A DNA stretch of 54,636 bases from Terriglobales bacterium (GTDB taxonomy: Bacteria; Acidobacteriota; Terriglobia; Terriglobales; Acidobacteriaceae), in assembly GCA_035624455.1 (NCBI GenBank), contig DASPRM010000052.1, positions 1-54,636 on the forward strand, in the 5' to 3' direction. Below, piece by piece: positions 51,707 to 54,636 of this stretch. Below the pieces are notes generated by a model that searched no databases, was not told where the DNA came from, and worked only from the letters and a program-made list of their open reading frames with translations. A program made the translations under genes and the position numbers. Each line of letters starts with the position of its first letter. Within the stretch, counting starts at the first letter, position 1.

Positions 51707-52495
51707 ATGGCTGATCCCTCGAAAAATCAGAAGCTTACGTCGCCTGACTCGGGCAAAGAGCCTGGTTCGCAAGCCGACGAAGACCCGCAACTTTCAGACC
51801 CTGAATGTGTTTCCACAGATGTGAGCAGCGTAGCCATGGAGGGAGGGCTGCTGGCTGGCTCGGGGCGAACAGCCGTCGATGCCCGGCGGGAGCGAGGAGC
51901 TGCGCGTCCAGCGGCCGGGACGGAAGGTTTGACCGACGCCGACCTGATGCTGCGGGTGCGCGACGGCGACGATTCGGCCTTCAATTACCTGGTCGAAAAG
52001 TACCGCCGCCCGATGATGGGATTCATGTACCGGGTGGCGCGAAACGCCAGCGTGGCGGAGGAACTGGCGCAGGAAGTTTTCCTGCGCGTTTATCGCGCTC
52101 GTCAGACATACAATGCAGAAGCCAAATTCAGCACCTGGCTGTACCGCATTGCGTCGAACCTGTCGGTAAACTATATCCGGGACACGAAACACGAACGCCC
52201 GGAAATGAGCATTAGCCTCGATGAGCCGGATGAGGAAATGGGTACGACACTGGATTTACCCGACCACAGGCTCAACGTGGAGCAGGATATCCTGCGGCGC
52301 GAGCGTCTGCAGGCGATCCGCGAACATGTCCAGGCATTGCCAGAAAGGCAACGGCTGGCGGTCATCATGCATAAGTACCAGGGAATGGAGTACCGGCAAA
52401 TAGCAGAAGTGTTGAAAATCAGCGAGTCGGCAACGAAGTCCTTGTTGTTTCGTGCGTATGAGACTCTGCGTGACCGGCTCAAAGAGTTTATATAG
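51707..52495 (+). CDS. ECF-family RNA polymerase sigma factor
   Basis: A 262-residue sigma-70-family factor. Region 2 (about 80-150) includes FNYLVEKYRRPMMGFMYRVARN and FSTWLYRIASNLSVNYIRD; region 4 (about 205-260) has LPERQRLAVIMHKYQGMEYRQIAEVL, a clear sigma-4 helix-turn-helix. Region 3 is absent, as in ECF factors. The first 75 residues are an acidic, disordered extension; ATG 51836 or 51947 are alternative starts nearer the usual ECF length of about 190. The anti-sigma gene follows 11 bases downstream, so the pair should be coexpressed and autoregulated. Confidence 0.93.
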   Translation: MADPSKNQKLTSPDSGKEPGSQADEDPQLSDPECVSTDVSSVAMEGGLLAGSGRTAVDARRERGAARPAAGTEGLTDADLMLRVRDGDDSAFNYLVEKYRRPMMGFMYRVARNASVAEELAQEVFLRVYRARQTYNAEAKFSTWLYRIASNLSVNYIRDTKHERPEMSISLDEPDEEMGTTLDLPDHRLNVEQDILRRERLQAIREHVQALPERQRLAVIMHKYQGMEYRQIAEVLKISESATKSLLFRAYETLRDRLKEFI

Positions 52496-52506
52496 AAGGA
52501 AATATC

Positions 52507-52977
52507 ATGCTGTGCGTTGAATTTCGTGAACATTTGCTCGATCTGGCCGTCGGCGAAGCGGGGGTAACGGGCACCGCCGCCGAAGAGCACGTTCGCTCCT
52601 GCCCCGACTGCGCTGGGGAGTTGCAATCGCTGCGGCAGACCATGAACCTGCTCGACGAGTGGAAAGCGCCCGAAGACACGTCACCCTATTTCATGACGCG
52701 ACTGCGCGCCCGGGTGCGTGAGGAGGCCGGGCGGGAAACTCGAGCCGGCTGGCTGTCATGGTTCCGCAAGCCGGCGTTGGCGCTCACGTCGGCGGCGCTT
52801 TTGCTGCTTGGCATTTCATTGTTTACCGGTGGCGGCAAAAACAGGCCGGTGGCGAGTGTTCCCAACGGCCTTACCAGCTCCGCAGTCTCGGATTTGAAAG
52901 TCTTGGACGACAATCACGACCTGCTGGCAAATTTCGAATTGCTCGATGACGATGATGCACAGCAGGTAGCACAGTAA
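52507..52977 (+). CDS. Membrane anti-sigma factor with zinc-finger (ZAS) domain
   Basis: A 156-residue single-pass protein. The N-terminal cytosolic region has the H-x3-C-x2-C zinc anti-sigma motif (EEHVRSCPDC) with an upstream Cys at position 3. A transmembrane helix lies near residues 88-106 (PALALTSAALLLLGISLF), and an acidic periplasmic tail of about 50 residues follows. GAAGGA precedes the ATG. It should hold the upstream ECF factor at the membrane until a signal arrives. The acidic tail resembles those of other acidobacterial anti-sigmas. Confidence 0.88.
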   Translation: MLCVEFREHLLDLAVGEAGVTGTAAEEHVRSCPDCAGELQSLRQTMNLLDEWKAPEDTSPYFMTRLRARVREEAGRETRAGWLSWFRKPALALTSAALLLLGISLFTGGGKNRPVASVPNGLTSSAVSDLKVLDDNHDLLANFELLDDDDAQQVAQ

Positions 52978-52992
52978 GAACGAGAAACAAGG

Positions 52993-53544
52993 GTGTCAGG
53001 GCTTAGATCCATTCTGTTCGCATTCCTTCTGGGAGGCGTGTTGGTGCTGCCAGCGAGTGCTCAGCGCCGTCCCGAGGGTCCGCCCCGCCCCCCTCGCGGC
53101 CATGCGGGAGAATGGTTGAAGAAGAACAAAGATCTTCCCCTGGCACAGCAGCAGAAAAACCTGCAGAACGATCCCAACTTCAGAGCGCTCCCTCCACAGC
53201 GACAGCAGCAACTGATGCAGCGCCTGGAGAAGTTCAACAGCCTTCCGCCCCAGCAGAAAGACCGCATGATCGAGCGGATGCAGAGGTTTGAGCGCCTCAC
53301 GCCAGAGCAACAGCAGGAGGCTCGTGGCGTCTTCAGCCAATTTCGCAGCTTGCCTGACGATCGTCGCAATATGGTGCGGCGTGCATACCGCGACTTGCAG
53401 GGAATGCCACCCAACCAGCGTCAGCAGATCCTGGAGTCGAACAAGTTCAGGAACACGTTTTCCGACGACGAGCGCAATTTGATAAAGCGCTCGCTGGATC
53501 TGAATCTGGCAGGTGGGGAACCCGCCGGCGGCCCACCGCGATAG
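52993..53544 (+). CDS. DUF3106 secreted protein
   Basis: A 183-residue protein with a signal peptide (FAFLLGGVLVLPASAQ, cleaved near residue 24) followed by a Gln/Arg/Pro-rich helical domain. The recurring FNSLPPQQKDRMIERMQRFERLTPEQQQ pattern is split as SLPPQQKDRMIERMQRF and RLTPEQQQEAR and marks DUF3106. The function is not known; in Acidobacteriota it often follows a sigma/anti-sigma pair, as here (15 bases after), and may be a periplasmic sensor in the pathway, which is inference. It starts with GTG without a strong SD. Confidence 0.85.
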   Translation: MSGLRSILFAFLLGGVLVLPASAQRRPEGPPRPPRGHAGEWLKKNKDLPLAQQQKNLQNDPNFRALPPQRQQQLMQRLEKFNSLPPQQKDRMIERMQRFERLTPEQQQEARGVFSQFRSLPDDRRNMVRRAYRDLQGMPPNQRQQILESNKFRNTFSDDERNLIKRSLDLNLAGGEPAGGPPR

Positions 53545-53565
53545 GACCTTAACGGACTGCAGACT

Positions 53566-54063
53566 CTACTTCTTGTCGGCAGTCGTTGTCGGCGGCGGCA
53601 CGTAGTTCGTGTTGTGGAAGGCGGCAATCAGCCACTTGCCATTGCGCTTCTGCACTGTCAGAGTCTGCAAGCCTTCACGCGGTTCGGGCAGTCCTGATGG
53701 CATATGCGCGCCTTTCATCATCCACCAGGCATGCGCAATGGCGATATCCGGCGTCAGGAAGCGCACGTCCACTTGCGTGAACGTGAGCGTGCTTTCATGG
53801 AAGATGTTGGCGAACATGCGCGTGAGGTTACTTTCGATCTCGGCGCGACCCTTCCACCACCACGCCACGACATTGACGACGTCGGCATCTTCGGCGAACA
53901 GTGCAGCGTAAGCATGAGCATCGTGCTGGTTCCATGCCTGCTGCTGACCCGCCCCGACCAGGTCGCGGATGGCCGAGTCATCGGTTGCACGGTCGGCAGC
54001 GCAGAGCGGACCCGGTATGCATGCTGAGAAAAAGACCACAAAGGTCAGAAATTGCCAGACCAT
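53566..54063 (-). CDS. Secreted SnoaL-like / SgcJ-type protein
   Basis: A 165-residue protein with a signal peptide ending at LCAA-D (about residue 23), followed by a SnoaL-like cystatin-fold domain: AIRDLVGAGQQQAWNQHDAHAYAALFAEDADVV is the typical first helix and strand, split as IRDLVGAGQQQAWNQHD and YAALFAEDADVV; WWWKGRAEIESNL and GKWLIAAFHNTN complete the fold. This matches the SgcJ/EcaC family of unknown substrate. GGGAGG lies 5 bases before the ATG. It is convergent with the DUF3106 gene, the stops being 21 bases apart. Confidence 0.88.
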   Translation of the reverse strand: MVWQFLTFVVFFSACIPGPLCAADRATDDSAIRDLVGAGQQQAWNQHDAHAYAALFAEDADVVNVVAWWWKGRAEIESNLTRMFANIFHESTLTFTQVDVRFLTPDIAIAHAWWMMKGAHMPSGLPEPREGLQTLTVQKRNGKWLIAAFHNTNYVPPPTTTADKK

Positions 54064-54170
54064 TCGTTACCTCCCGCGCCGCCCCCTTAGATGCCACTGG
54101 GCGCGTGCCGCATCCTGAGCGGGGTGAAGGTTAGGGCAGACTTGTCGATGGTTAGAACGGGGCGCCGCCT

Positions 54171-54636
54171 TCAACCTGCGTGGCGCTTCAAAAACTGCAA
54201 CGTCCTGTCGTTGAACTCTTCCACCTTCTCATACAGTGGTGCGTGCGCACATGCTTCGAAAAACAACAGCTCGGAATTGCGAATACTTTGCTTTAGGGGA
54301 TTTGCGAAGCGAACCGTCAGTACGTCATTACTTCCGAATGTTATCTGTGTTGGCGCCGTAATCCTGCCCAGCTGCGCTTCCACGTCATGGGCGATGACTG
54401 CGTTCGTTTGCTGCATAAAGCTCGCTACCGACTGCGCGGGTCGGCTGCGAACGAAATCTGCCAGCGATTTTATGTAATCTGGCTTAGTTACATATAGCTC
54501 GGGCGTAAAGCACCAGGGAAAGATCGCCAGAATCGCCATTTCCGCAACATTGTTCAGTGCCTTGGCCAGCACCTGCCAGCTTTCCGCGATCGGCTTGAGG
54601 AACCCGTCGGTTTTCGGCCAGCCGCCATGGAGCGAA
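54171..54636 (-). CDS. Alpha/beta hydrolase, C-terminal part
   Basis: The frame continues off the right edge; about 155 C-terminal residues are visible. The last part has the alpha/beta-hydrolase ending: ITAPTQITFGSNDVLTVRFA with the acid residue, then FFEACAHAPLYEKVEEFNDRTLQFLKRH with the catalytic His. The visible cap region (AIFPWCFTPEL) fits the family. The nucleophile elbow is outside the window. Residues visible match ABHD/epoxide-hydrolase-like members, without a substrate clue. Its start lies beyond 54636; GTG 54572 is internal. Confidence 0.85.
   Translation of the reverse strand, partial: SLHGGWPKTDGFLKPIAESWQVLAKALNNVAEMAILAIFPWCFTPELYVTKPDYIKSLADFVRSRPAQSVASFMQQTNAVIAHDVEAQLGRITAPTQITFGSNDVLTVRFANPLKQSIRNSELLFFEACAHAPLYEKVEEFNDRTLQFLKRHAG

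Noticed and set aside
1-54636. CRISPR array, prophage, insertion sequence with transposase
   Set aside because: No regularly spaced repeats, and no integrase, transposase or phage structural gene was seen; repeats found are short, non-coding palindromes.

Overview
The window reads as a chromosomal stretch of an Acidobacteriota bacterium, probably of the Koribacter/Terriglobia type. This is inferred from gene style and not from a marker gene: Ig/discoidin-decorated secreted metallopeptidase, winged-helix/TPR regulators, Sel1 proteins, DUF1223 and DUF3106 proteins, moderately GC-rich coding sequence, and frequent TTG/GTG starts behind strong Shine-Dalgarno (SD) sequences. No phage, transposase, integrase or CRISPR array was seen. 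Most genes are ordinary chromosomal genes in short operons.

Layout. 1-10.5 kb: truncated NarL-type histidine kinase, M15-like peptidase, L,D-transpeptidase lipoprotein, PilZ protein, membrane Ser/Thr kinase, an OmpR-type two-component pair, an NHL-repeat protein and a fatty-acid desaturase. 10.6-19.3 kb: a palindromic element, a 1271-residue secreted metallopeptidase with two discoidin-like domains, a DUF1223 protein, and an ABC transporter made of one ATPase and one fused double permease. 19.4-28.7 kb: DJ-1/YHS fusion, aldo-keto reductase, winged-helix/TPR regulator, Sel1 protein followed by a LytTR regulator, MDR reductase, an ABM-like protein and pgsA. 29-37 kb: cysS behind a near-consensus promoter, a lipoprotein, a PEP-mutase-family lyase, an EamA permease, a class-III aminotransferase with terminator, yraN and galT.

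37.1-43.4 kb (minus strand) is a complete ISC iron-sulfur operon, iscR-iscS-iscU-iscA-hscB-hscA-fdx-iscX, in the order known from Escherichia coli. A promoter whose spacer holds an IscR-like palindrome sits just upstream of iscR. HscB carries an N-terminal tetracysteine module resembling that of human HSC20. Two intergenic spaces in this operon contain repeats.

44-54.6 kb: tsaD, ppk2, cca, rlpA (TTGA-coupled to a small ORF), a HIT hydrolase with an Arg/Gly-rich degenerate receiver protein, tRNA-Val(CAC) with its own promoter, a compact trio of overlapping small ORFs of unknown function next to the tRNA, an ECF sigma/anti-sigma/DUF3106 operon, a SnoaL-like secreted protein and the C-terminal part of an alpha/beta hydrolase. 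The parts most worth a second look are the HSC20-like HscB in the ISC operon, the overlapping trio at 50.5-51.5 kb, the RGG-plus-receiver protein and three families of small non-coding repeats.
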